DNA of 64,000 nucleotides. Origin: Cryptomeria japonica. Its lineage: Eukaryota; Streptophyta; Pinopsida; Cupressales; Cupressaceae. Of this stretch, positions 14,578 to 26,175 are shown one piece after another (the first letter of the stretch is position 1; the number at the start of each line of letters is the position of its first letter). The notes below the pieces were generated by a model. The model was not told the origin of the DNA, did no database searches, and saw only the letters and a program-made list of their open reading frames with translations. Position numbers and translations under genes: made by a program. The stretch spans positions 159,083,849 through 159,147,848 of the forward strand of contig NC_081413.1 of assembly GCF_030272615.1 (NCBI RefSeq). The letters are read 5' to 3'.

Positions 14578-15015
14578 TTTTCTTCCTTCCCCGGAACCCT
14601 AAGGTTCTTTCCCTTTGCCTTCTCCTGTGCTTCTTCCCCAAAACCCCGAAGTTCCAAAGTTCCTTCTCTTTGCCTTCTCTCGCTTTTCCTTCTCCGGAAC
14701 CCCGAGGTTCCGAAGTTCCTTCCCTTTCTTTCCCTTTCTCTTCCTTCCTTTCTCTGGAACTCCGAAACCCCGAGGTTCCGAAGTTCCTTCCTTAGCCTTC
14801 CCTTTCTTCTCTAGGGAACTCCGAAACCCCGAGGTTCCGAAGTTCCTTCCTTAGCCTTCCCTTTCTTCTCTAGGGAACACCGAAACCTAGAGGTTCCAAA
14901 GTTCTTTCCCTCCTTGCCTTTTCTCTCTAGTTCCCCCGGAACTCCGAAACCCTGAGGTTCCAAAGTTCCTTCCTTAGCCCTTTTTTTAGTTCCCCGAAGT
15001 TCCTTCCTTATCTTC
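14578..15015. repeat. GGTTCC/GAAGTTCC minisatellite
   Basis: The core CCGAGGTTCCGAAGTTCCTT recurs about eight times with spacers rich in CCTTCCCTTTCTT. The unit from about 14757-14816 is repeated almost exactly at 14817-14876, a period of about 60 bp. The core contains the self-complementary words GGAAC and GTTCC. The Phe/Pro/Ser-rich open frames across it are repeat translation. Confidence 0.85.
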
Positions 15016-16048
15016 CCCACTCTGGGTACCCGAGTTTCTAAGGTCTTCGGACTCTTTTCCAACTGGCGACACTTCTGAATGGCGTGATCAACACTCAAAG
15101 CTTTAAATGCTCCGACAGCTTTTGTGACTTATGCACCTTCTTTTGTGGAGCCATAGGGGTGCATTTAATGTTTTTGGCAGGATTTCCATTAAGGGAGGTA
15201 CGAGGCCATGAGGCCATGCTTGTTGTAGTGACTTATGTCATGTCTGCATATTCTGACTTTGGAAGGTCAGTCAATCCACCTTCTCAGGGTTGCCTTTTGT
15301 GGGTATGGCTAGGTTGCTTGCATGTACAAAATTCAAGTGCATGCACTTCCCTGCACTCCCGGACTGACATACAGGAGTCATGATCACTCTTGTAACCTTT
15401 TTTCTATATAAAGGCTATTAAGCCTCATTGTAAAGGGTTCTCTCCCTGCTGCCTTGAGCTTTCCTATGCTCTTCTCTTGAAGACTTGTAATTATTTTTGC
15501 ATTTTTGCTATTGTAAGTTTGGCCTTTGGCCTTTGAATGAATTGAAATTTCATTCTTGCCTTCCTTCAACTTATGCATGTTGTGTATGTTTCTTTGCCTT
15601 CATCATAGGTGTATGTTTTGTAGCTCTTCTCTCCATATATGCTATGTTAACTTGTTTTTTCTGAGTGTGACTTTTGGGAGTCCTTCTAACCTCCATACAT
15701 GCATTTGGGTCACTCACGTAACTGAAATTTGTGCATCTCTTGGGTATTTCAGTTGATTCCTTGTGCCATTTCGGGTGGGGAGAGGAACAATCTCTTATCT
15801 TGGTGCATCACCTCCTTTGGTTTAAGCATTTCTCTCTTCCCTTTACCTCTGCAATTTGTTAGGATAGGTCTAGGAGTTAGTTTTGAAGTGTTGAGTTGGT
15901 TCAACACCAGCACCTGGATTGAGAAAGAAGTCGGCCTTCTTCGGAGATTCAACCCCTCATGCAAGGTCCCACCCTTCGGGGTTGTTTCCATGTTTCACAA
16001 GGTTGCTGAGTTGATAACTCAGCAAGGGTGTGAGCTTTTGTGATAACA
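15016..16048 (+). repeat. LTR-like promoter region, possibly part of a solo LTR with the minisatellite
   Basis: At about 15401 there is a good TATA box (CTATATAAAGGC), followed by sequence with the feel of an LTR R-U5 region. This ends in a block containing a CCCACCCTTCGGGG hairpin and finishing TGATAACA at 16048. The arrangement resembles the distal half of a plant LTR, but I could not find a matching 5-bp target duplication, so the boundaries and even the LTR identity are uncertain. Confidence 0.4.
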
Positions 16049-17345
16049 GTAACTACACACAAACATACCTACTGTTGTACTGAACAAAGGGCTTTTATGT
16101 GATGAATGCTATTTCTATACTCTTTCTCCAGTTATCTTGGAGAACTTGGGTATCATTTGCTTTTAGTTATTAGCTTCTACAATGATGCGGGGACAATGAT
16201 ACTTTAGTAAACTTTCCACTCGAGTTTTTCGGCTGTTTAATGCGATGCTTGTTTATTCAGGTACATCTAATGTTGGGTTTTTATATAAAGTAAATTAAGA
16301 TAAAGAAGCTCTCTGTCACATTCATTTGAATCTAAAAGCATCAACAGAAACAATAAAGGTAAGATTTCGATAGATAGGAAGTGCAATTAAAAATTCTCCT
16401 TCACAGCTAGTATGGATAAAAATATTGTTATGTGGAAGAGAAAAATGATATTTGCATCCAAAAATGTACTTTTTGTCACTGAGCCGAGTATTTACTTATT
16501 GTTAGTGAGCCCACTATTGCAAGTTTAGAGATGAAGTTACGGTTTTCAATAACATTTTCACTGTCTTCTGACTGTGCCTACAGTTTGCTAGGAAGTAATC
16601 CACTTTAATATACCTACGGATTGAAGACAGTTGCATTATGAAAATGAGAACCCATGGGAATAATTTTAAGAATTTAAGGGTTACCCAACAGATTGAGAAA
16701 AACTAATGTCAATTGAGCTGAATTGCATTTGTCATTACTACAGGCTGGTATTTGAAGCTTCAATTTGCAATCAACAAATTCAGGCATGTCTTTTACAATG
16801 CATATTTTTGTAACTTATAAAACTCTCAAAGAGAAAATAACCTGGCCAAACAACTGTTGAACTCAATTTTATATCTGCTTTGGGTATTTCAGAAATTCTT
16901 CATGCATTTTTCATTGACACTTTGGACTATTTCATCCGCACCTTTCTAATTTTGTTAGGAATGCAAGTCTTTCAAAGTCAAGGAGATATATATATTGGAG
17001 TTTGCAAATCAGACTTATAGCCAAAAATTAAGTGCACAATTCAAAGAATCAAACAAGGTAAAGATTGATTTTCACATTATTTCAGGCATATACTAGAGGC
17101 CCAAAGTCTTTTCCTAAAACCACAGTTATTTGATTTCTTGGCTGTTGGCAGAGATAATAATAATTTGGTGTATTAATAATAACCTTAGAGAGTTGTTGCA
17201 ACTTACTCATCTAGACACTTCTTGGTGCCTGTACTGCAGTAATTAAGTACAAGTATTTAGCACCAATGTGGAATAAATTGACGAGGAGTCAGCTGATGTT
17301 GTAAAGAACTCAAAAATAATATACAAACTTCTAGGCAGAAGCTTC
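16049..17345. other. No gene recognised; 3' flank of the Aurora-like pseudogene
   Basis: AT-rich sequence without recognisable coding or repeat structure. The right part would hold the 3' UTR of the minus-strand kinase copy. Confidence 0.45.
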
Positions 17346-20300
17346 TCAGAGCTTATGTCCGCTGACACCATTGTAATCATCATTTTTGAGAATCCATGGA
17401 TGTTGGAGAAGTTTTTGTAGAGACAGATGCTGCGAAGAATCTTTCACCAATATCTGCACGGCAGTACCATGACACATTAGCCTGCTTCATGTAATTTTGT
17501 TTAGATGGCTATGGTTGTCCCTACAAAGCTTGTTCTCATGGCAAAGCGCATCTTATCAGTGGCATCAGATGGAGCAACAGTGCTTATCTTTATGAGACCC
17601 AGTACTGCAAATTAAAACATTTATAATTTATCTATTGCTTCAATAAATGCAAAAGAATAAGTCACACTACCTGACGAATGAATCTTTTTGCTTTAGCAGA
17701 AACTACTGGTGTTGGAGGAAACCTCAAATCAACTTTGGCATCCTGCATCATTTTTGAACCAAATCAAAGGCCAACCTAAGCCTTGGATACCCCTAACTAG
17801 ACAAACTTTGGTTTATCCTAAGAGACATAAACTTGTAAACTGAAACAGATATTTAGGATCCTAAAATGAACACTGCACTTGACAGGAGTTACACAGGGAT
17901 CTCTAACCTTCTGTAAGTATCAGAGTGCTTCTTTTCTACAAATGGGTGAACACCATAGAGGAACTCATTACACAAAACTCCCAAGCTCCAAATATCAACT
18001 GCATTATCATGTTCCTTCTTCTCAACTGTGAATAGTTATTCTAAAACCATTTAGTATTACTGTAGGCTCAATGACTGCAAACTCCAGAAAAATTTGCAAA
18101 ACAATAAAGAAACTAAGAGAGGACTGGAAAATTTTAAAATACCCATTTCAGGTGGTAAATAATTCAAGGTTCCGCATATGGTATGCCTTTTATTAAAGGA
18201 ATGCACACAAAGTCCAAAGTCCAAACTCCAAACTCCGCAAGCTTCAGTTCACCCTGGAATTCATTATTTCGAAACCATTAAGTTTTACAGAAAGGCCAAC
18301 TCCAGATTAGGTAGTAACACAGGCCACCGCATTCAACAAAGAAGTTTACAGTCAGAATGATGAGTGGGTTTCGTCTATATGGAATATGTTTAAGCATGAA
18401 TATAAACATCAGATTGTACCTTAAGACCAACCAAAACATTTTGTATCTTGATGTCGCGGTGTATTACATGCTTTTCATGGCAGTAAAGAAAAGCCCGTGC
18501 CACGGATGCAATATACTGTGGAAGAGAAAAGGTTGGATTCAACACCAGGCCTTCATCACAACAGAAAAGTAACATAGGTTTAAGAGACAATAAACTGCTG
18601 TGCCTTCCAATGGAGGCCCCAGCATAATGTAGCTAGATGCAAAGCTTTTGGCACTGCCGATGTACTTCCTATGTAAGTGATGATTCCATAGACGAAAAAT
18701 CTAGGAATATCAGATTGCAAATGTAGACTGTCTAGAGAGTTCCTTTTTTGATATGATTGATGTTGTATGTAACTTCAAGTTCGTATGCATGCTTTAAGAC
18801 CGGATTGACTTACAGTAGCTGCTCGTTTCTCACTGAAGAATCTGCAGCGCTGAAGCTCTCTGTGCCGTTGGCCCTTTGGAGCATACTCAAGAACAAGATA
18901 TATATGCTTCTGTCATTAAAAGGGAAGTCAAATGTTAATTTTAAGGAATATTTATATTGCTCTGCTCTTTAAAGATTGAAATTACCCTAAACAATCATCC
19001 AAGTACTGAAGAGCAATCCCATATAAAGAGGTTGGCCTTTGGTGGGATTACAAAACTTATGGAGGGTATCAGTACACAACATAATCATCTAAGATTTTAA
19101 ATTGTATAGGAAGCATACTTATTCAATTAGCTATAAACAAGGTGGGCCTAGTCTCGTGAACTAGGCTATCCACTACTCTATCTGAGGATAACTACAATGG
19201 TTAAAACTGAGATACTGCATTTTTAAAAACAAGTTAAACAGACACCTGATCATGAAAGTAGCCATAATAGCGAAGTATATTGGGATGTCTCAGGTGACTC
19301 TGGATTTCAATTCCCTTCTCAGCAGATATTGTCCCTGGTACTGCTGCAGTTGGCTCTTGAAGAGTACTTTCAAAGCCACCAGATGTTTACTCTGTTTTGA
19401 AAGGTAGAAGAAGCGAATTTGTGTCAAAAAAAAATTGTACGAAGACCACATGAAAAAATAATTTTAAATAAGTTATTTTCAATTAAACCTTCTTCTCCAT
19501 GGCTAGGTACACGTTCCCAAATGCACCCCTTCCCAGTGATCTCCCAATCTTAAAATCTTCAAGATTCCAGCACTGCTGACACTTCGGAGCTCCTTCCTCT
19601 ACCAATTCCTGCAATGAACAGATGGAACACTTTATATCCATTCTCTGGTTCAAAACCCTAACAACAAACTCTGAAACAAATTTTCCTCTCGTGGTTGCAA
19701 AGCCTCCCCATCTCCAACAGTTCACTGGAGCTAAATAATGAAGCCGTACATTCATAGAATAAATAACCGAGAAATTTCAATGACTTACAATAAACCTTCT
19801 TGATCGGACTGCACCAGGAAAAGATCATACCACTAAAACAGAATAGAAAACACAGGTCTCGCTGGCCTGGCCTATAAACTAATTGTTCAGACTTAACCCT
19901 TGGAATGCCTCTGATCAACAGGGGGCTGCACTGTTTTCATTAGCTATCATGGTACTCCTCCAATGCTGTAGGTGAGCGTTTATCTACGTTTCTGTTTCTT
20001 TCATGGGCTTATTGGACTTGCCTATTCTAAATGAGATCTACCTGTGCAGCGCCACCGCCCTATGCCGGTGCTACGTGGACATTAATAAATATTTTTGAGG
20101 ATTTAATGGTGATCACTGAATGTAGAACAAAATTATTATAATTTATTTCTTCCGTTTTTTCTCTTACCAGGGGTTATAATTTAATAGAAACAAGAAAACG
20201 AAATCCAAATAAGCTATTTGCCATCACCTTCTACAATCTACTTCTCTATGAAGTTTGTGAATAAATATGAATATATAGAAACAATCTACATTTAGCAAGA

Positions 20301-20411
20301 CCTTAAGGAGTTATCTAGCAAATCAACGAAAATAAAAAGCAGCAGCAAAGAATGGGTACATGCCTTCTGCTCTTCCAGGACTTGATTTTCTGGAATTACC
20401 GCCATTGCCAT
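17346..20411 (-). pseudogene. Plant Aurora-type Ser/Thr kinase, intron-containing degraded copy
   Basis: Nine exons can be read: 20411-20364, 19608-19489, 19391-19246, 18909-18814, 18515-18420, 18253-18143, 18025-17908, 17742-17671 and 17453-17346 (ending in TGA). They spell an Aurora kinase end to end: short N-terminus, glycine loop [12 protein letters not shown] lysine in [57 protein letters not shown] and LLQHPWIL. Four defects are visible. Exon 3 is 146 rather than 147 bp, a frameshift after LLRRE. DFG reads EFG. The activation loop has a 7-bp repeat expansion (GGAGTTT/GGACTTT) that shifts frame. Exon 8 lacks one base. HRDIKPEN also reads HRDIKIQN. Exon 1 would need a GC donor (AAG/GCATGT). 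Retained introns mean a segmental or tandem copy rather than a processed one. Assembly error could mimic the 1-bp losses but not EFG. Confidence 0.88.
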
Positions 20412-23400
20412 TATTGCATCCCTTTGTTTTCTTTAGCCTTTTTGAATTCGAGTGATTACAATTCAACGGAAATGTGTAGTCTCCAAACTCTCTGGTAGAA
20501 CCCAGCAATTGGGAACGTATTAAGAGCTGAAATTAAGTGGTAGTTGCAAACTTTTATTAATTTAACGCCAAGCCACAGCTTAAAAGACCCAGTTACCCTG
20601 AGTTCCGTGTACAAAAGAAGAGAGAGAGAAGGGCTAACAGCTTAAGATATTTGATATTTGAAAATCAGCTCTCCAACGGTCACATTGGAGGTTGCCCTTG
20701 TGCAATCGGAGCATTCTTGCAGAGAAATCTTACCTATGTTTTACGTAGGAGATTTAAATTCGAACTCGAATGAATAGATAACTAACATTGCACACGCCAA
20801 TGTTTTGTCACTGATTTTATAATTTTTATTGTTTACGGATAATTTTGACTGAATAAAGATATCTATTAATAAAATGCTCCCTCCGATATGCCTTAAAAAT
20901 AGGTGTCTTTGAAGTCTTAATTGCTTTAAACTCTACATAAACGTGTAACTTTTTGCACATTGATTATGCAACTTTGAATCAATCCCACATCGTGCAAGTT
21001 TGTCTTGTAACCGATAGATTTAATTTGGTGAAATATGTAATAATATTAATTGGTTCCCTCCAATCTTTGCTATTTGTTATGGCATAAGAGTTGACAATAA
21101 TTAAGAAACTATAGGGAAATTGTTGAATTGTGAGAATCAAGTTTTTTTTAGTCGAACCACCTTTAACTAGGTTTATGGCCTTGGACAAATGTTCAATAGA
21201 GACAAAAATCAAGTATGCAAGTGTGTTAAATGATGTAATATAGATTAGATTTAAGTTGTTGATCTAAATTATGTATTCCTAGAATGATTCTTCTCTTCAA
21301 TGTATATGATCTCTCAAATGACTTTTCACTATCAACTAATGTTCAAATGAATGCCTTTAAATACCAAAAACATAATGAATTGTTGCATAGATATACTGAA
21401 ATGACTTCCAATGCTATAAGGAGAGAGAAATAATTAGTCATTTGAATTTTGGGTCAAGTTCATTCCATACAATATGGATCACACACATTATGGAAATGAC
21501 TCAAGATGAATAAACTGAGATCGTCGGACCAAAGCTAGATATGTGGAAGTGTGAGCTAATTAACAAGGTGAATATGTGGAAATATGGATGAATAGGGAAA
21601 TGATACAATTGGATGTGTGAGAATGTGTGTAAGTGAGAGTAAATAATAATGGATAGGTATTAGGAAAGGAGCCAAGTGTACCACGTGTCACCATATAATC
21701 ACATCGACATTCTTTCGAAATTGGGCTCAAACTAAATGAAAATTGAGATGGGTATTTGACACATCTTTGTATATAGATTATGCACTCTTCTATGTAAATT
21801 AACCAACGAACATTAATTGAATCACAATTATAAGTGAGTATGTCTTATGATAATGACTTGGCATTGATAATTAAAAATATTAAAATTTAATGTATGGAAT
21901 CAAATAAATTAATTGCAAGAGTACTTACCTCTAATTTTGTTGTAGAAATCTTTGTCCAAATGTCAAAAGTGCATTTACTAAGGTTCTATAATTTTTGCTC
22001 TATTTATTGATTTATAAAATTTTATAGTACTCTGTTTGGGTTCAAGTCTATGTGCTCAAACATGATCTCTATATATTTGGACTTGAGCCTACACACAAAA
22101 TTGAATTGATGCTTATGAATTTGATATGGTAGAATGTGGAATCTAAAGATTCACTCACCTCGATTTTTAATGCTTACTAGTTGTAAGGAGAAGTAATGTT
22201 CACAAACACCTTTGGAGAATTCGTCAAATTGCAAACTCCTTACCAATTAAACTCAAAACAAAGCTTAAGTTGTAAACATGCAAGTATTTTTACATTGATC
22301 TTATGAGAAGAATATTGTAGAAACTAATATGCATATATTTTAGTAACATTATGGCATATAACAAAATTTAGAAAAAAAAAAGAATGTCTGAATAATATTA
22401 GAAGCAACCACAAGAATAAAGGTGACACAAATATATCATTAGAAAAATATTTTGAGAAAAAACTAACCTCTAAAGTATGAAAGTGATGTGTTCCCAACAA
22501 TAGTAAATATATAATATAGTATCAAGCTTTAAACCTTCCATAGAGATAAATAGTTTTTAGTTCTATAAGAAAACCGACAACATAATCCTAATAAAAAATA
22601 ATGTATAATATCACCATCTCAATATTGAAAATTTAGAAGAAAAAAAAAAGAGCACAAGGCTACAAGACACAAATCAATCATACATCTTCAACTCACAAAT
22701 GATTACCACTAACTACCAACTAACTCATAACTAATAACTAACTAAAAACTAACATATATATAATATTATTATTTATTATATTTCTATGTTGTGCACTATA
22801 ATTCATAACACTCAAGCCCTTAATATATAGACTAGTCACAAAAAACCACCATAAGATATTATTATGGGTTTAAATGAGGTCACAAAATACCATGGTAAGA
22901 ATTCTCAAAAGTGATTATAAGAGAGATGACCTCCAAAAAATAGACTGTATAACTCTTCTCACAAGCATCTTAACCTTCATTATGCAATGACATATGTAAC
23001 TCCCCAACACTCCCCCGTGAAAGAATAATTACATATTACACCCATTAATAATAGACTTGATGTCCTTCAAGTCTAATATGTAACCCCCTATTAAATGCCT
23101 CAATACAAAAAGATTTGTTTCAAGTCCTCAAAGACTAATAAAGTAGTTGCATCCATCCCCATCCCCACATTGACATGTCCTACTTTTCCCAATCCATGAT
23201 TCTTGGATATTATTATTTACTTATGTATGAATAATTAAGTTACGCTAGACCTTCATATATGCAAGGTGAATAATATGCATGATCCTAACATTTTCTCACT
23301 TGGTATTTATATTGTAAAATCATAAGCGCTCTAAAAATATGCACTAGAACCACTAGTAAAATAATAATGTATCCTAAAATAACTCTTCATGCTCACGGGT

Positions 23401-23585
23401 TCAATAAAGCAACCTACATCATCCATCAAATGACTACCATCTCAACCACATCACTCTCATTCTCAATCATTGCCAATCATGAAAGATAAGAAACCCATGC
23501 TAGGACCACATTCTAAATGTCATAAAGAAACCACTATATAATGTCAACCCAAACAAATACACCAAATTCCATTAACTAGAAAAAA
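20412..23585. other. No gene recognised
   Basis: The left end is the presumed promoter side of the kinase copy. The rest is very AT-rich, with simple (AACT)n-like sequence at about 22.70-22.76 kb. The area around 22.98-23.30 kb may belong to the flanking Copia-like remnant, but I could not confirm it. Confidence 0.4.
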
Positions 23586-23587
23586 CC

Positions 23588-24118
23588 TTGACTAAAGCCA
23601 AAGGTTTAATATTTTGTTATCTGTAGTAGACCTTGGTGTGATGTGATAAAAAGAGAGAACTTATATATATACAATAAGTATAAACCATAGTATAATAAAT
23701 TATAGATATTCATTTAACCAATAACATCACATATTCATATACTTTAATGTCTTACATGTCTTATAATACATTTATCATGCTTCACTTATATATCTTTCGC
23801 ACTTCCTTATTCTCTTACGTATAATTACTTCACATTATTCCACACATGTTTCTACACTATTCCACATTCTTATCTTCCCATTTTCCTTCTTTATATAGCT
23901 AATGTATACCTTTTCATAATACCTTTCCATCATATCCTTTCATAATAACTCTTAGTTATCTTATTACCACAAACTTGCATTTCATTTTTTGATCTTTAAT
24001 AGATTATTTTGGTATATTAAAGGTGTTTTAAGGCTATTTAAGTGGTATACAATGGATATATGGGTCTAGAAATGACCCAAATGACATATGTAGTGCCTCA
24101 CAACCCTATATCTTACAA
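23588..24118. repeat. Left repeat (probable LTR) of an old Copia-like element
   Basis: This block is repeated at 25398-26175. Shared landmarks in the same order include AAGGTTTAATATT, CAATAAGTATAAACCAT, TTCATATACTTTAATG, CATAATACCTTTCCATCATAT, GTGTTTTAAGGCTATTTAAGTG and GTAGTGCCTCACAACCCTATAT. Divergence is substantial, so the pair is old. The right copy contains an extra SINE and is cut by the 17.4-kb element near its end. Confidence 0.6.
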
Positions 24119-24539
24119 GCATTCTCCTCAAGCCTAAAATATTCTCTTGTCCTTAAGACAACCAGGTGAAACCACTTGTATCATTTAGGATTACCTTTCT
24201 TTTCATGATCTTTCCTTAGTAGAAACCATCTTTAGTTTTGTGACATGTTTCAATTATAGTCTTATTCTTACTTCTTTTCAGTAACACCCCTCGACAAACT
24301 CTAATATTTTCAAACATTCAAAATTTTATTGATTTCTAGCATTTTTTACATATGAATATTTATGCTTGTACAATATGTTAAATATATATGTGATATTTTT
24401 CTAGTTATATCCATCAATTTCCATCCACAATTCATTTCCATACACTCTTGCATAGATTATTTCTTCAACTCTCTATTCCAACACATATTTTTAGAATGAT
24501 TCTTTAATCCACAAATGCTACAAGGATGAAGTATCTGAC

Positions 24540-25195
24540 ACATTATTTTCAATGCCCTTTCCAATGACAATGAGAACATTTCATTTTGTGAATAGATTTG
24601 TTAAAAGTTGGTGTACTTGTAACATCATCTTCTTTTCAATTTCTAGGACCTTCATTATTTACCCTCACAATTGGTGTAATGGGCTTACAAACTTTTCTTA
24701 CATATCCTATTCTTCCAATTGTCTTATGGCCAAAATTCTTTGGAGATCATCCTTTCTCCTTATCATCCCTTGTGGATTCAAAATTATTGTTATCCTTACA
24801 ATTACAGTCTTCATAAAAATATTTTTTTATATATATCACATTTGTTAGATGATTCAACAAATGAATAACACAATTCATTTGTATCACATGAGGCATTACA
24901 TAGTGTAGGCTTAGACCTTAGCAATTGAATTTCCTTTTGACATGTTGCAAACAATTGATTTGGACAACCAATTATTTTCTTATTTCAATTTTAATACATC
25001 ATCCTTCTCTAGACTTTTTTCCTCTTTTGTCTTTGTTTTAGCTATCTCAAGTAGTAAATTCGTCTTTTCTTGTAGTTCTTTATTGTCCAATTTAAATTCA
25101 TTCAATTCTTGTTTAAGATTATTATTTTCACATAATAATTCATATTTCTCCTTTTCAACTCCTTTATCCTTGTTATAATTTCTAAACCACACCTT
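24540..25195 (-). pseudogene. Copia-like gag remnant (coiled coil and zinc knuckle)
   Basis: On the minus strand, 25192-24980 encodes a charged Leu-rich coiled coil (KYELLCENNNLKQELNEFK) of the type found in gag of long Copia elements. Near 24540-24600 a degenerate zinc knuckle follows (CSHCHWKGH with the last cysteine reachable across stops). The two pieces lie between the direct repeats 23588-24118 and 25398-26175 and in the expected order for a minus-strand element. No protease, integrase or RT is left in the internal part, which is under 1.3 kb. Confidence 0.5.
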
Positions 25196-25492
25196 TTAAT
25201 TGTTATCAAGTCTTCTTTGAAAATATCTCTTGCACACCTTAAACCCTCATTTTCTATCTTCAATCTTTCTCATTAATTCATATTTACTTGAAAAAAAATT
25301 CCAAAGTTTTCACTTTTGAATTTTTTAACAATAATTTCTTATTTTTCATAATATCCTTCCTTACACAACAACAACCAAGGTCCCACAACAAAACCAATGT
25401 TGATAAAACATAGTGATAGGAGTCTAAGGTTTAATATTTTTGTAGCAATGAAAAGGGATAACTTATATGCAATAAGTATAAACCATATTATA

Positions 25493-25785
25493 GGGGTTCT
25501 TCCCATAGTGTGTTGGTTAAGTGGTGGTATTATTGTTGTGACCACCAAGGTTCAAACCCCGATTGGGCCATTATGATCACAAGGCTTGTGCCTTTTCTAA
25601 TACAAAGTGCTCACAGGATTCAACCTTAGCATCGTTATATGGGGATGAGCTCCCTCATTTGTGACCTCGCCAATTTATATCTTTAGATTAAAAGTGTTTG
25701 ATGTGGAGTTGGAGAGTGTGTCATGCCTAACATCACCAATCACGTTAAAAGTTTACCCGTCACTTATTTATAAGAAAAATGTATG
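25493..25785 (+). mobile_element. tRNA-derived SINE with 12-bp target duplication
   Basis: A 293-bp insertion flanked by AACCATATTATA at 25481-25492 and 25786-25797. Its head carries a Pol III internal promoter: A box TGGTTAAGTGG at 25514-25524 and B box GGTTCAAACCC at 25549-25559, about 35 bp apart as in a tRNA. The homologous left repeat (about 23.69 kb) has the same flanks without this segment, which is an empty-site control inside the window. The tail is AT-rich and not a pure A run. Such elements are copied by LINE machinery. I do not recognise the exact SINE family. Confidence 0.85.
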
Positions 25786-26170
25786 AACCATATTATAATA
25801 ACTTATACATATTCATTTTTACACCAATAACATTATATATTCATATACTTTAATGCCTTGCCTATGTCTTATGATACATTAATCATACTTCACCCATATC
25901 ACATGTTTCCTCACTATTCTACACTCTTATCTACCACTTTCCCCTCTTTATATAACCTCCTTATGCCTTTTTCATAATACCTTTCCATCATATCTTGTCA
26001 TAATAACTCTTAACTATCGTATTCCCATGAATTTGCTTTTTATTCTATAATATTTCACTCTATAGCTTATTTTAGTATATTATAGGTGTTTTAAGGCTAT
26101 TTAAGTGTCATATTATGGATATATATAGGTCTAGAAATGAACCAATTGACATTTGTAGTGCCTCACAACC

Positions 26171-26175
26171 CTATA
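26171..26175. repeat. Target-site duplication CTATA, left
   Basis: Identical to 43625-43629 and immediately outside the TG of the left LTR; it defines the left end of the 17.4-kb element. Confidence 0.9.

Larger units (their letters stand above)
25398..26175. repeat. Right repeat (probable 5' LTR) of the old Copia-like element
   Basis: Homologous to 23588-24118, apart from the SINE at 25493-25785. In minus orientation it would end ATCAACA and be followed by TTGGTTTTG, a plausible decayed primer site. The last few bases of this repeat continue after the 17.4-kb element at about 43630-43638 (compare TACTGCCAACA with CTTACAAGCA in the left copy). Confidence 0.55.

Noticed and set aside
14547-14854. 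Overlapping Pro/Phe/Ser-rich frames as a cell-wall protein gene
   Set aside because: All three frames are open because of the 60-bp minisatellite; no signal peptide or independent support.
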